A stretch of DNA of 64,000 nucleotides from Lasioglossum baleicum. Lineage: Eukaryota > Arthropoda > Insecta > Hymenoptera > Halictidae. Shown one piece after another: positions 33,706 through 45,661 of the stretch; position 1 is the first letter of the stretch; every line of letters begins with the position of its first letter. A program made the position numbers and the translations under genes. The stretch is from the NCBI RefSeq assembly GCF_051020765.1, contig NW_027469122.1, forward strand, positions 1 through 64,000, given 5' to 3'. The notes under the pieces are model-generated. The model was not told where the DNA came from. It saw nothing but the letters and a program-made list of their open reading frames with translations, and did not search any database.

Positions 33706-34653
33706 ATGCATGCGCATAAGTTAAATTACCTGCATACCGCCGTTTCCTCAAACTGTGTGTTCATAACTGGCACTAGGAGGATCGCAGCAGTGCCACCAAT
33801 GCGAGGAGGCCCAGGACTCTGCGCGGCATACGCTGGAAGAATGTCCAGCGTGGTCAGCACCGCGCAGAGACCTAAGGGGCGTTATTGGGATGGACCTCTC
33901 GTTGCCGGTCGTGGTCGACCACATGATCGGCAGCGAGAGGTCAAGAGCAGCGTTTGCCACCTTCTGCGAGATTGTGATAACGCAGAAGGAGGCAGCGGAG
34001 AGGGAGAGGGAAGCCAACCCGCTCTCCGCCAGGAGGCTAGCATCGGCGGGGCAACCCCGACGAGGCCGACGGCCCCCGTAAGGGGCCGCAGACGTAATGG
34101 CGGCGGTGGTACTACTTAGTACTTCCACCGCCGCCAAGGGGGGCTGGCCGTTAAGGCGCCCCCGAGCTGGACAGGTCGCGGGTGCGAGGTGGAGCAATAA
34201 TCCCCTCCCCCCCTCTACTAAGATGCGACCTGCCGGTGGACCCCCCTCCTTTTATTTTATAATATTTCATTTTACTCTATATTATAAATTTTATCTTTAT
34301 CTTTTATTCCCCATTATTTTGCCCCCCTTCTTATGTTTGTTGTGATTTGTCCATTGTATGTATTTACTTATTATTATTTATTTATTTATTGACTTTTATT
34401 TTATCTATTTTATCTATACACCTTTTCATTTACTGTTTTTATCTTTTATTTTATCATATTTTTAAGTTTTATGGGGGATGACCAGGGGGGTGGGACGGGG
34501 GGCGGGGACAGACGCGTGCCGGAACTCGCCTCTGTCCCCTCCTTGTCGCGTGCGGAAAAAAATACAATGCAGCGTGTACGAGTATTTGCACATGTATAAA
34601 AATCGGATGGCGCGGTAACAAAAATTCTAAATTATACAGCACAGGTTGCAGCA
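33706..34653 (+). repeat. Monomer 35 (948 bp)
   Basis: Copy of monomer 29 at +7245 bp, including the 3-bp insertion, with ttccccatt in the spacer where monomer 29 has ttcccctttatt. Confidence 0.95.
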
Positions 34654-35598
34654 ATGCATGCGCATAAGTTAAATTACCTGCATACCTCCGTTTCCTCAAA
34701 CTGTGTGTTCATAACTGGCACTAGGAGGATCGAAGTGCCACCACTGCGAGGAGGCCCAGGACTCTGCCCGGCATACGCTGGAAGAATGTCCAGCGTGGTC
34801 GGCACCGCGCAGAGACCTAAGGGGCGTTATTGGGATGGACCTCCCGTTGCCGGTCGTGGTCGACCACATGATCGGCAGCGAGAGGTCAAGAGCAGCGATT
34901 GCCTCCTTCTGCGAGATTGTGATAACGCAGAAGGAGGCAGCGGAGAGGGTGAGGGAAGCCGACCCGCTCTCCGCCAGGAGGCTAGCATCGGCGGGGCAAC
35001 CCCGACGAGGCCGACGGCCCCCGTAAGGGGCCGCAGACGTAATGGCGGCGGTGGTACTACTTAGTACTTCCACCGCCGCCAAGGGGGGCTGGCCGTTAAG
35101 GCGCCCCCGAGGTGGACAGGTCGCGGGGGCGAGGTGGAGCAATAATCCCCTCCACCCCTCTACAAAGATGCGACCTGCCGGTCGACCACCCTCCTTTTAT
35201 TTTATAATATTTCATTTTACTCTATATTATAAATTTTATCTTTATCTTTTATTACCCTTTATTTTGCCCCCCTTCTTATGTTTGTTGTGTTTTGTCCATT
35301 GTATTTATTTACTTATTATTATTTATTTATTTAATGACTTTTATTTCATCTATTTTATCTATACACCCTTTCATTTACTGATTTTATCTTTTATTATATC
35401 ATATTTTTAAGTTCTATGCGGGTTGACCAGGGGGGTGGGACGGGGGGAGGGGACAGACGCGAGCCAGAACTCGCCTCTGTCCCCTCCTTGTCGCGTGCGG
35501 AAAAAAATAAAATGCAGCGTGTACGAGTATTTGCACATGTATAAAAATCGGATCGTGCGGTAACAAAAATTCTAACTTATACAGCACAAGTTGCAGCA
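34654..35598 (+). repeat. Monomer 36 (945 bp)
   Basis: Copy of monomer 30 at +7245 bp, without its gccgacg change. Confidence 0.95.
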
Positions 35599-36539
35599 GT
35601 GCATGCGCTTAAGTTAAATTACCTGCATACCGCCGTTTCCTCAAACTGTGTGTTCATAAATGGCATTGGGAGGATTGCAGTGCCACCACTGCGAGGATGC
35701 CCAGGACTCTGCGCGGCATACGCTGGAAGAATGTCCAGCGTGGTCGGCACCGCGCAGAGACCTAAGGGGCGTTATTGGGATCGACCTCCCGTTGCCGGTC
35801 GTGGTCGACCACATGATCGGCAGCGAGAGGTCAAGAGCAGTGATTGCCTCCTTCTGCGAGATTGTGATAACGCAGAAGGAGGCAGCGGAGAGGGAAGCCG
35901 ACCCGCTTTCCGCCAGGAGGCTAGCATCGGCGGGGCATCCCCGACGAGGCCGACGGCCCCCGTAAGGGGCCGCAGACGTAATGGCGGCGGTGGTACTACT
36001 TAGTACTTCCACCGCCGCCAAGGGGGGCTGGCCGTTAAGGCGCCACCGAGGTGGACAGGTCGCGGGGGCGAGGTGGAGCAATAATCCCCTCCCCCCCTCT
36101 CTACAAAGATGCGACCTGTCGGTCGACCCCCCTCCTTTTATTTTATAATATTTCATTTTACTCTATATTATAAATTTTATCTTTATCTTTTATTCCCCTT
36201 TATTTTGCCCCCCTTCTTATGTTTGTTGTGTTTTGTCCATTGTATTTATTTACTTATTATTATTTATTTATTTAATGACTTTTATTTTATCTATTTTATC
36301 TATACACCCTTTCATTTACTGATTTTATCTTTTATTTTATCATATTTTTAAGTTTTATGCGGGTTGACCAGGGGGGTGGGACGGGGGGAGGGGACAGACG
36401 CGTGCCGGAACTCGCCTCTGTCCCCTCCTTGTCGCGTGCGGAAAAAAATACAATGCAGCGTGTACGAGTATTTGCACATGTATAAAAATCGGATGGCGCG
36501 GTAACAAAAATTCTAAATTATACAGCACAGGTTGCAGCA
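35599..36539 (+). repeat. Monomer 37 (941 bp), ATG class
   Basis: Left half matches monomer 31 at +7245 bp (gtgcatgcgctt) with private Glu to Asp and Gln to His changes. The right half is another class. Confidence 0.95.
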
Positions 36540-37198
36540 ATGCATGCGCATAAGTTAAATTACCTGCATACCGCCGTTTCCTCAAACTGTGTGTTCATAA
36601 CTGGCACTAGGAGGATCGCAGTGCCACCACTGCGAGGAGGCCCAGGACTCTGCGCGGCATACGCTGGAAGAATGTCCAGCGTGGTCGGCACCGCGCAGAG
36701 ACCTAAGGGGCGTTATTGGGATGGACCTCCCGTTGCCGGTCGTGGTCGAACACATGATCGGCAGCGAGAGGTCAAGAGCAGCGATTGCCTCCTTCTGCGA
36801 GATTGTGATAACGCAGAAGGAGGCAGCGGAGAGGGAGAGGGAAGCCGACCCGCTCTCCGCCAGGAGGCTAGCATCGGCGGGGCAACCCCGACGAGGCCGA
36901 CGGCCCCCGTAAGGGGCCGCAGACGTAATGGCGGCGGTGGTACTACTTAGTACTTCCACCGCCGCCAAGGGGGGCTGGCCATTATGGCGCCCCCGAGGTG
37001 GACAGCTCGCGGGGGGCGAGGTGGAGCAATAATCCCCTCCCCCCCTCTCTACAAAGATGCGAACTGTCGGTCGACCCCCCTCCTTTTATTTTATAATATT
37101 TCATTTTACTCTATATTATAAATTTTATCTTTATCTTTTATTCCCCTTTATTTTGCCCCCCTTCTTATGTTTGTTGTGTTTTGTCCATTGTATTTATT
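36540..37198 (+). repeat. Monomer 38, left part (interrupted by Helentron-like copy 2)
   Basis: Private Asp to Glu (gtcgaacac) and gatgcgaactg. It breaks after gtatttatt at offset about 659. Confidence 0.93.
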
Positions 37199-37223
37199 AA
37201 CTTCCCGATTTTATAGGGAAGTT
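37199..37223 (+). repeat. 5' terminal hairpin and inverted repeat of Helentron copy 2
   Basis: Identical to the 5' end of copy 1: AACTTCCC, 9-base loop, GGGAAGTT. Confidence 0.75.
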
Positions 37224-37323
37224 ATTGTAATGACCCCGAAAATCGAAAATCGATTTTTTAGCAGATCTTCACGTTTCATGGTCATTGCAGTCATTTTAGA
37301 CTATTTTCAGCAAAATGTTCGTA

Positions 37324-37347
37324 TGTGTGTGTGTGTGTGTGTGTGTG
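37324..37347 (+). repeat. (TG)12 microsatellite in Helentron copy 2
   Basis: Twelve perfect TG units at the same element position as in copy 1. Confidence 0.9.
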
Positions 37348-37592
37348 CGTATGTCTGTTTCTATGGTATCAAATTTTTCGTTAACGTTTTCTGAAAAAGT
37401 AACAACGCGATCAGAATGATGAATGATGCAATCGATGTGCCCCGTCGTAACTTAGAGCTGATTAGATTTTGGTCCATATTGGTCAAGTAGTTTTTTAGAT
37501 TTTTAGTTTTTTTCGAAAGGAGTTGATTCTACAATGCAATTTATACGAGAGAACGGAAAGTTTCCACCGAAGAAACAAACGTAATTACACAT

Positions 37593-37658
37593 AAAATTTT
37601 TTTTTTCATTTTTTTTAAATTTAAAAAATTTTTTTAATTTAAAAAAAAATTTTTTTTT
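37593..37658. repeat. A/T palindromic tract in Helentron copy 2
   Basis: Counterpart of the tract in copy 1, with run lengths changed by one or a few bases. Confidence 0.7.
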
Positions 37659-37840
37659 ATACCTTACGCTTATGTTTCCGCTTACAATAATCGAAAATTA
37701 TCCCAATGCAAAAGTGAGTTAATCATCTCTACTCCCGAGAATACATTTTCAAAGAATATCGATGAAAGTACAAAAAAAAATTTATATTACAATCTTTACA
37801 AAAACAATCAGTTAAAAACGAATTATTAAGTGAGATTAAA

Positions 37841-38315
37841 TTGAAAATTAATATAAACTATATGATAATTATTAATAACATTGATGTTGAAAACGGATTG
37901 GTTAATGGAGCACACACATGCGGAATATTAAAATTTATTACTTTTCAAGAAAATACTAAAATTTCGTCTATATTGTGGTTAGATTTTCAATTGGCCAGAG
38001 TAGGAGTGAAAGTAAGAACTCGTTATCGTGATTATATGAAAAATGCAAATATTCATCAAAATTTAACACTAATACTAAAAATCTCGAATCATGTAAATAT
38101 GTCGAATGAGGAAAAGTATCAAATCACACGTAGTCAATTTCCAGTGGTTCCTGCTGAAGCGATTACGATTCATAAAAGTCAGGGACAAACATACGAGAAA
38201 AGTATGTTTGAATTTTAAAAAATCAGAAAGGCGAACTTTACAAATGTTGTATGTAGCACTGAGCAGAGTTTCAAAATTGAGCGCGGTTTATATATTTTGG
38301 GACAAGTTAAAGTAA
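37841..38315 (+). pseudogene. Pif1-type helicase C-terminal remnant, copy 2
   Basis: One frame of 125 codons (37841-38218) keeps DVENGLVNGAHTCGILKF, WLDFQLARVG and RSQFPVVPAEAITIHKSQ uninterrupted, so it is better preserved here than copy 1. It then ends at the same TAA as copy 1. The next frame holds NFKKSERRTLQMLYVALSRV-SKLS. A 2-bp insertion (gagcgcggtt, near 38281) then destroys the LSGLYILG part that copy 1 retains. No upstream start signal or N-terminal helicase motifs are visible. Confidence 0.72.
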
Positions 38316-38581
38316 CAGTATCGAAGAAAACCAAGGTCAATACTGCAAACCTGGATAATGAGGAGTTGTATCGTTTGCGAAAAACTAATTAAGACAATTT
38401 ATTTTGCAACATTAGTATGCTATAACAAGGAACCAAGCGAGCAACGAGCCTAAGATGTTGGTTTAATGCGACGCCATATAGCAAACATTTTGATAAGTAG
38501 AAAACTATTGAATTTCCCTGAAAACGTATAATCTTCTTAAAACGTACACTTAATAATGATAATAATATACTGCAACTAACG

Positions 38582-38593
38582 AATCGGGAAGTT
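38582..38593 (-). repeat. 3' subterminal inverted repeat of Helentron copy 2
   Basis: AATCGGGAAGTT, exact reverse complement of bases 37199-37210. The TGTGTGGCTC hairpin follows at 38597-38621. Confidence 0.8.
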
Positions 38594-38706
38594 CTTTGTG
38601 TGGCTCGTGGAGAGTCACACACCAAATCAAAAAAAGCACTAATAGCTATAGGTACTACTAGCCATGCGTACCACTAACCCTCTCGCAAGAGCAGTCCTAT
38701 CCGCGA

Positions 38707-38741
38707 GCTCGCGAAGCGAGCGAGCAACAATAACCATCTAG
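38707..38741 (+). terminator. 3' terminal hairpin and CTAG end of Helentron copy 2
   Basis: GCTCGC (38707-38712), GAA loop, GCGAGC (38716-38721), then 16 bases and CTAG (38738-38741). This is the single-hairpin version of the end seen in copy 1. Confidence 0.65.
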
Positions 38742-39032
38742 TTTACTTATTATTATTTATTTATTTAATGACTTTTATTTTATCTATTTTATCTATACAC
38801 CCTTTCATTTACTGATTTTATCTTTTATTTTATCATATTTTTAAGTTTTATGCGGGTTGACCAGGGGGGTGGGACGGGGGGAGGGGACAGACGCGTGCCG
38901 GAACTCGCCTCTGTCCCCTCCTTGTCGCGTGCGGAAAAAAATACAATGCAGCGTGTACGAGTATTTGCACATGTATAAAAATCGGATGGCGCAGTAACAA
39001 AAATTCTAAATTATACAGCACAGGTTGCAGCA
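38742..39032 (+). repeat. Monomer 38, right part
   Basis: Resumes with tttacttatt and ends with ggcgcagtaac, a marker shared with the tails of monomers 61 and 62. Confidence 0.93.
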
Positions 39033-39996
39033 ATGCATGCGCATAAGTTAAATTACCTGCATACAGCCGTTTCCTCAAACTGAGTGTTCATAACTGGCAT
39101 TGGGAGGATCGCAGTGCCACCACTGCGAGGAGGCCCAGGACTCTGCACGGCATACGCTGGAAGAATGTCCAGCGTGGTCGGCACCGCGCAGAGACCTAAG
39201 GAGCGTTATTGGGATGGACCTCCCGTTGCCGGTCGTGGTCGACCACATGATCGGCAGCGAGAGGTCAAGAGCAGCGATTGCCTCCTTCTGCGAGATTGTG
39301 ATAACGCAGAAGGAGGCAGCGGAGAGGGAGAGGGAAGCCGACCCACTCTCCGTCAGGAGGCTAGCATCGGCGGGGCAACCCCGACGAGGCCGACGCCCCC
39401 CTGAAAGGGGCCGCAGACGTAATGGCGGCGGTGGGACTACTTAGTACTTCCACCGCCGCCAAGGGGGGCTGGCCGTTAAGGCGCCCCCGGGGTGGGCAGG
39501 TCGCGGGGGGTGAAGTGGAGCAATAATCCCCTCCCCCCTTCTACAAGGATGCGACTTGCCGGTCGACCCCCCTCCTTTTATTTTATAATATTTCATTTTA
39601 TTCTATATATATTTTATATTTTATATTATAAATTTTATCTTTATCTTTTATTCCCCTTTATTTTGCCCTCCTTCTTATGTTTGTTGTGTTTTGTCCATTG
39701 TATTTATTTACTTATTATTATTTATTTATTTATTGACTTTTATTTTATCTATTTTATCTATACACCTTTTCATTTATGATTTTATCTTTTATTTTATCAT
39801 ATTTTTAAGTTTTGTGTGGGTCGACCAGGGGGGTGGGTCGTGGGGAGGGGACAGACGCGAGCCGGAACTCGCCTCTGTCCCCTCCTTGTCGCGTGCGGAA
39901 AAAAATACAATGCAGCGTGTACGAGTATTTGCACATGTATAAAAATCGGATGGTGCGGTAACAAAAATTCTAACTTATACAGCACAAGTTCCAGCA
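39033..39996 (+). repeat. Monomer 39 (964 bp), long subfamily
   Basis: Has tgagtgttcat upstream, gcattgggagg, the ERGRRRN ending and the expanded tatata spacer. Its close relatives are monomers 62 and 63, more than 21 kb away. Confidence 0.95.
39094..39444 (+). pseudogene. R1 C-terminal relic, long-subfamily version (monomer 39)
   Basis: The finger and QKE-AAERERE stretch are intact, but the end differs from the common class. The DNA reads gcccccctgaaagg, one base longer, so the TAA is out of frame and the protein continues ERGRRRNGGGGTT to a TAG in the loop of the next hairpin. Close copies with this ending are at 60898-61248 and 61863-62213. A VRGRRRN version is at 53280-53630, 55206-55556 and 62828-63178. 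This longer basic tail may be nearer the ancestral terminus, which is inference. Confidence 0.65.
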
Positions 39997-40941
39997 ATGC
40001 ATGCGCTTCAGTTAAATTACCTGCATACCGCCGTTTCCTCAAACTGTGTGTTCATAACTGGCACTGGGAGGATCGCAGTGCCACCACTGCGAGGAGGCCC
40101 AGGACTCTGCGCGGCATACGCTGGAAGAATGTCCAGAGTGGTCAGCGCCGCGCAGAGACCTAAGGGGCGTTATTGGGATGGACCTCTCGTTGCCGGTCGT
40201 GGTCGACCACATGATCGGCAGCGAGAGGTCAAGAGCAGCGTTTGCCTCCTTCTGCGAGATTGTGATAACGCAGAAGGAGGCAGCGGAGAGGGAGAGGGAA
40301 GCCGACCCGCTCTCCGCCAGGAGGCTAGCATCGGCGGGGCAACCCCGACGAGGCCGACGGCCCCCGTAAGGGGCCGCAGACGTAATGGCGGCGGTGGTAC
40401 TACTTAGTACTTCCACCGCCGCCAAGGGGGGCTGGCCGTTAAGGCGCCCCCGAGTTGGACAGGTCGCGGGGGGCGAGGTGGAGCAATAATCCCCTCCCCC
40501 CTCTACAAAGATGCGACCTGCCGGTCGACCCCCCTCCTTTTATTTTATAATATTTCATTTTACTCTATATTATAAATTTTATCTTTATCTTTTATTACCC
40601 TTTATTTTGCCCCCCTTCTTATGTTTGTTGTGTTTTGTCCATTGTATTTATTTACTTATTATTATTTATTTATTTAATGACTTTTATTTTATCTATTTTA
40701 TCTATACACCCTTTCATTTACTGATTTTATCTTTTATTTTATCATATTTTTAAGTTTTATGCGGGTTGACCAGGGGGGTGGGACGGGGGGAGGGGACAGA
40801 CGCGAGCCAGAACTCGCCTCTGTCCCCTCCTTGTCGCGTGCGGAAAAAAATACAATGCAGCGTGTACGAGTATTTGCACATGTATAAAAATCGGATTGCG
40901 CGGTAACAAAAATTCTAAATTATACAGCACAAGTTGCAGCA
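39997..40941 (+). repeat. Monomer 40 (945 bp)
   Basis: atgcatgcgcttcag start, tccagagtggtcagcgcc, AFASF. Left-half counterpart of monomer 57. Confidence 0.95.
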
Positions 40942-41882
40942 ATGCATGCGCATAAGTTAAATTACCTGCATACCGCCGTTTCCTCAAACTGTGTGCACAT
41001 AACTGGCACTAGGAGGATCGCAGTGCCACCACTGCGAGGAGTCCCAGGACTCTGCGCGGCATACGCTGGAAGAATGTCCAGCGTGGTCGGCACCGCGCAG
41101 AGACCTAAGGGGCGTTATTGGGATGGACCTCCCGTTGCCGGTCGTGGTCGACCACATGATCGGCAGCGAGAGGTCATGAGCAGTGATTGCCTCCTTCTGC
41201 GAGATTGTGATAACGCAGAAGGAGGCAGCGGAGAGGGAAGCCGACCCGCTTTCCGCCAGGAGGCTAGCATCGGCGGGGCAACCCCGACGAGGCCGACGGC
41301 CCCCGTAAGGGGCCGCAGACGTAATGGCGGCGGTGGTACTACTTAGTACTTCCACCGCCGCCAAGGGGGGCTGGCCGTTAAGGCGCCACCGAGGTGGACA
41401 GGTCGCGGGGGCGAGGTGGAGCAATAATCCCCTCCCCCCCTCTCTACAAAGATGCGACCTGTCGGTCGACCCCCCTCCTTTTATTTTGTAATATTCCATT
41501 TTACTCTATATTATAAATTTTATCTTTATCTTTTATTCCCCATTATTTTGCCCCCCTTCTTATGTTTGTTGTGATTTGTCCATTGTATGTATTTACTTAT
41601 TATTATTTATTTATTTATTGACTTTTATTTTATCTATTTTATCTATACACCTTTTCATTTACTGATTTTATCTTTTATTTTATCATATTTTTAAGTTTTA
41701 TGCGGGTTGACCAGGGGGGTGGGACGGGGGGAGGGGACAGACGCGTGCCGGAACTCGCCTCTGTCCCCTCCTTGTCGCGTGCGGAAAAAAATACAATGCA
41801 GCGTGTACGAGTATTTGCACATGTATAAAAATCGGATGGCGCGGTAACAAAAATTCAAAATTATACAGCACAAGTTCCAGCA
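40942..41882 (+). repeat. Monomer 41 (941 bp), relic with nonsense codon
   Basis: An in-frame TGA (41177-41179, from AGA) at codon 59. gtgtgcacataac and gaggagtccc markers are shared with monomers 58 and 60, which lack the stop. Confidence 0.95.
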
Positions 41883-42828
41883 ATGCATGCGCATAAGTTA
41901 AATTACCTGCATACCGCCGTTTCCTCAAACTGTGTGTTCATAACTGGCACTAGGAGGATCGCAGTGCCACCACTGCGAGGAGGCCCAGGGCTCTGCGCGG
42001 CATACGCTGGAAGAATGTCCAGCGTGGTCGGCACCGCGCAGAGACCTAAGGGGCGTTATTGGGATGGACCTCCCGTTGCCGGTCGTGGTCGACCACATGA
42101 TCGGCAGCGAGAGGTCAAGAGCAGCGATTGCCTCCTTCTGCGAGATTGTGATAACGCAGAAGGAGGCAGCGGAGAGGGAGAGGGAAGCCGACCCGCTCTC
42201 CGCCAGGAGGCTAGCATCGGCGGGGCAACCCCGACGAGGCCGACGGCCCCCGTAAGGGGCCGCAGACGTAATGGCGGCGGTGGTACTACTTAGTACTTCC
42301 ACCGCCGCCAAGGGGGGCTGGCCGTTAAGGCGCCCCCGAGGTGGACAGGTCGCGGGGGGCGAGGTGGAGCAATAATCCCCTCCCCCCCTCTACTAAGATG
42401 CGACCTGCCGGTGGACCCCCCTCCTTTTATTTTATAATATTTCATTTTACTCTATATTATAAATTTTATCTTTATCTTTTATTCCCCATTATTTTGCCCC
42501 CCTTCTTATGTTTGTTGTGATTTGTCCATTGTATGTATTTACTTATTATTATTTATTTATTTATTGACTTTTATTTTATCTATTTTATCTATACACCTTT
42601 TCATTTACTGATTTTATCTTTTATTTTATCATATTTTTAAGTTTTATGGGGGACGACCAGGGGGGTGGGACGGGGGGCGGGGACAGACGCGTGCCGTAAC
42701 TCGCCTCTGTCCCCTCCTTGTCGCGTGCGGAAAAAAATACAATGCAGCGTGTACGAGTATTTGCACATGTATAAAAATCGGATGGCGCGGTAACAAAAAT
42801 TCAAAATTATACAGCACAGGTTGCAGCA
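41883..42828 (+). repeat. Monomer 42 (946 bp)
   Basis: SRAAI, ERERE; cccagggctctg marker shared with monomers 46 and 59. Confidence 0.95.
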
Positions 42829-43775
42829 ATGCATGCGCATAAGTTAAATTACCTGCATACCGCCGTTTCCTCAAACTGTGTGTTCATAACTGGCACTAGG
42901 AGGATCGCAGTGCCACCACTGCGAGGAGGCCCAGGACTCTGCGCGGCATACGCTGGAAGAATGTCCAGCGTGGTCGGCATCGCGCAGAGACCTAAGGGGC
43001 GTTATTGGGATGGACCTCCCGTTGCCGGTCGTGGTCGACCACATGATCGGCAGCGAGAGGTCAAGAGCAGCGATTGCCTCCTTCTGCGAGATTGTGATAA
43101 CGCAGAAGGAGGCAGCGGAGAGGGTGAGGGAAGCCGACCCGCTCTCCGCCAGGAGGCTAGCATCGGCGGGGCAACCCCGACGAGGTCGACGGCCCCCGTA
43201 AGGGGCCGCAGACGTAATGGCGGCGGTGGTACTACTTAGTACTTCCACCGCCGCCAAGGGGGGCTGGCCGTTATGGCGCCCCCGAGGTGGACAGGTCGCG
43301 GGGGGCGAGGTGGAGCAATAATCCCCTCCCCCCTCTCTACAAAGATGCGACCTGTCGGTCGACCCCCCTCCTTTTATTTTATAATATTTCATTTTACTCT
43401 ATATAATAAATTTTATCTTTATCTTTTATTTCCCTTTATTTTGCCCCCCTTCTTATGTTTGTTGTGTTTTGTCCATTGTATTTATTTACTTATTATTATT
43501 TATTTATTTAATGACTTTTATTTTATCTATTTTATCTATACACCCTTTCATTTACTGATTTTATCTTTTATTTTATCATATTTTTAAGTTTTATGGGGGT
43601 TGACCAGGGGGGTGGGACGGGGGGAGGGGACAGACGCGTGCCGGAACTCGCCTCTGTCCCCTCCCTGTCGCGTGCGGAAAAAAATACAATGCAGCGTGTA
43701 CGAGTATTTGCACATGTATAAAAATCGGATGGCGCGGTAACAAAAATTCTAAATTATACAGCACAGGTTGCAGCA
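42829..43775 (+). repeat. Monomer 43 (947 bp)
   Basis: RVRE, gaggtcgacgg; private ggcatcgcgc (Pro codon region). Counterpart of monomer 48. Confidence 0.95.
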
Positions 43776-44716
43776 ATGCATGCGCATAAGTTAAATTACC
43801 TGCATACCTCCGTTTCCTCAAACTGTGTGTTCATAACTGGCACTAGGAGGATCGCAGTGCCACCACTGCGAGGAGGCCCAGGACTCTGCGCGGCATACGC
43901 TGGAAGAATGTCCAGCGTGGTCGGCACCGCGCAGAGACCTAAGGGGCGTTATTGGGATGGACCTCCCGTTGCCGGTCGTGGTCGACCACATGATCGGCAG
44001 CGAGAGGTCAAGAGCAGCGATTGCCTCCTTCTGCGAGATTGTGATAACGCAGAAGGAGGCAGCGGAGAGGGTGAGGGAAGCCGACCCGCTCTCCGCCAGG
44101 AGGCTAGCATCGGCGGGGCAACCCCGACGAGGACGACGGCCCCCGTAAGGGGCCGCAGACGTAATGGCGGCGGTGGTACTACTTAGTACTTCCACCGCCG
44201 CCAAGGGGGGCTGGCCGTTAAGACGCCCCCGAGGAGGACATGTCGCGGGGGGCGGGGTGGAGCAATAATTCCCCCCCTTCTACAAAGATGCGACCTGCCG
44301 GTCGACCCCCCTCCTTTTATTTTATAATATTTCATTTTACTCTATTATAAATTTTATCTTTATCTTTTATTCCCCTTTAGTTTGCCTCCCTTCTTATGTT
44401 TGTTGTGTTTTGTCCATTGTATTTATTTACTTATTATTATTTATTTATTTATTGACTTTTATTTTATCTATTTTATCTATACACCTTTTCATTTACTGAT
44501 TTTATCTTTTATTTTATCATATTTTTAAGTTTTATGGGGGATGACCAGGGGGGTGGGACGGGGGGCGGGGACAGACGCGTGCCGGAACTCGCCTCTGTCC
44601 CCTCCTTGTCGCGTGCGGAAAAAAATACAATGCAGCGTGTACGAGTATTTGCACATGTATAAAAATCGGATGGCGCGGTAACAAAAATTCTAAATTATAC
44701 AGCACAGGTTGCAGCA
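43776..44716 (+). repeat. Monomer 44 (941 bp)
   Basis: RVRE, gaggacgacgg, tctattataaat. Counterpart of monomers 34 and 49. Confidence 0.95.
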
Positions 44717-45661
44717 ATGCATGCTCATAAGTTAAATTACCTGCATACTTCCGTTTCCTCAAACTGTGTGTTCATAACTGGCACTAGGAGGATCGAAGTG
44801 CCACCACTGCGAGGAGGCCCAGGACTCTGCCCGGCATACGCTGGAAGAATGTCCAGCGTGGTCGGCACCGCGCAGAGACCTAAGGGGCGTTATTGGGATG
44901 GACCTCCCGTTGCCGGTCGTGGTCGACCACATGATCGGCAGCGAGAGGTCAAGTGCAGCGATTGCCTCCTTCTGCGAGATTGTGATAACGCAGAAGGAGG
45001 CAGCGGAGAGGGTGAGGGAAGCCGACCCGCTCTCCGCCAGGAGGCTAGCATCGGCGGGGCAACCCCGACGAGGCCGACGGCCCCCGTAAGGGGCCGCAGA
45101 CGTAATGGCGGCGGTGGTACTACTTAGTACTTCCACCGCCGCCAAGGGGGGCTGGCCGTTAAGGCGCCCCCGAGGTGGACAGGTCGCGGGTGCGAGGTGG
45201 AGCAATAATCCCCTCTCCCCCTCTACTAAGATGCGACCTGCCGGTGGACCCCCCTCCTTTTATTTTATAATATTTCATTTTACTCTATATTATAAATTTT
45301 ATCTTTATCTTTTATTCCCCATTATTTTGCCCCCCTTCTTATGTTTGTTGTGATTTGTCCATTGTGTGTATTTACTTATTATTATTTATTTATTTATTGA
45401 CTTTTATTTTATCTATTTTATCTATACACCTTTTCATTTACTGATTTTATCTTTCATTTTATCATATTTTTAAGTTTTATGCGGGTTGACCAGGGGGGTG
45501 GGACGGGGGGAGGGGACAGACGCGTGCCGGAACTCGCCTCTGTCCCCTCCTTGTCGCGTGCGGAAAAAAATACAATGCAGCGTGTACGAGTATTTGCACA
45601 TGTATAAAAATCGGATGGCGCGGTAACAAAAATTCAAAATTATACAGCACAAGTTCCAGCA
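44717..45661 (+). repeat. Monomer 45 (945 bp)
   Basis: SSAAI class with start motif atgcatgctcat. Counterpart of monomer 50. Confidence 0.95.

Larger units (their letters stand above)
26461..36200 (+). repeat. Duplicated three-monomer segment flanking Helentron copy 1, offset 7245 bp
   Basis: Monomers 29-31 and 35-37 match at a constant +7245 bp. Removing the 1583-bp transposon leaves 5662 bp, or six monomers. Confidence 0.75.
32419..37198 (+). repeat. Satellite array block B (monomers 33 right part to 38 left part)
   Basis: The array resumes directly after the CTAG end of the first transposon, inside the AT-rich spacer, and runs in the same orientation to the second transposon. Monomers 35-37 repeat monomers 29-31 at a constant offset of 7245 bp, which includes the 1583-bp transposon. 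Confidence 0.96.
37199..38741 (+). mobile_element. Helentron-like non-autonomous transposon, copy 2
   Basis: A 1543-bp insertion in monomer 38, nearly collinear with copy 1. It has the same AACTTCCCGATT start, inverse repeat at 38582-38593, (TG)12 run, helicase remnant and CTAG end. It is 40 bp shorter, mainly because it has one terminal gcgagcgaagc block where copy 1 has two. Both copies sit in an ATTT context but at monomer offsets about 63 bp apart, so they represent separate insertions of one family. Confidence 0.78.

Noticed and set aside
30836..38741. Canonical Helitron (5' TC, 3' CTRR)
   Set aside because: The CTAG and hairpin fit, but the 5' end is not TC and there is a terminal/subterminal inverted repeat, so Helentron-like is the better label.
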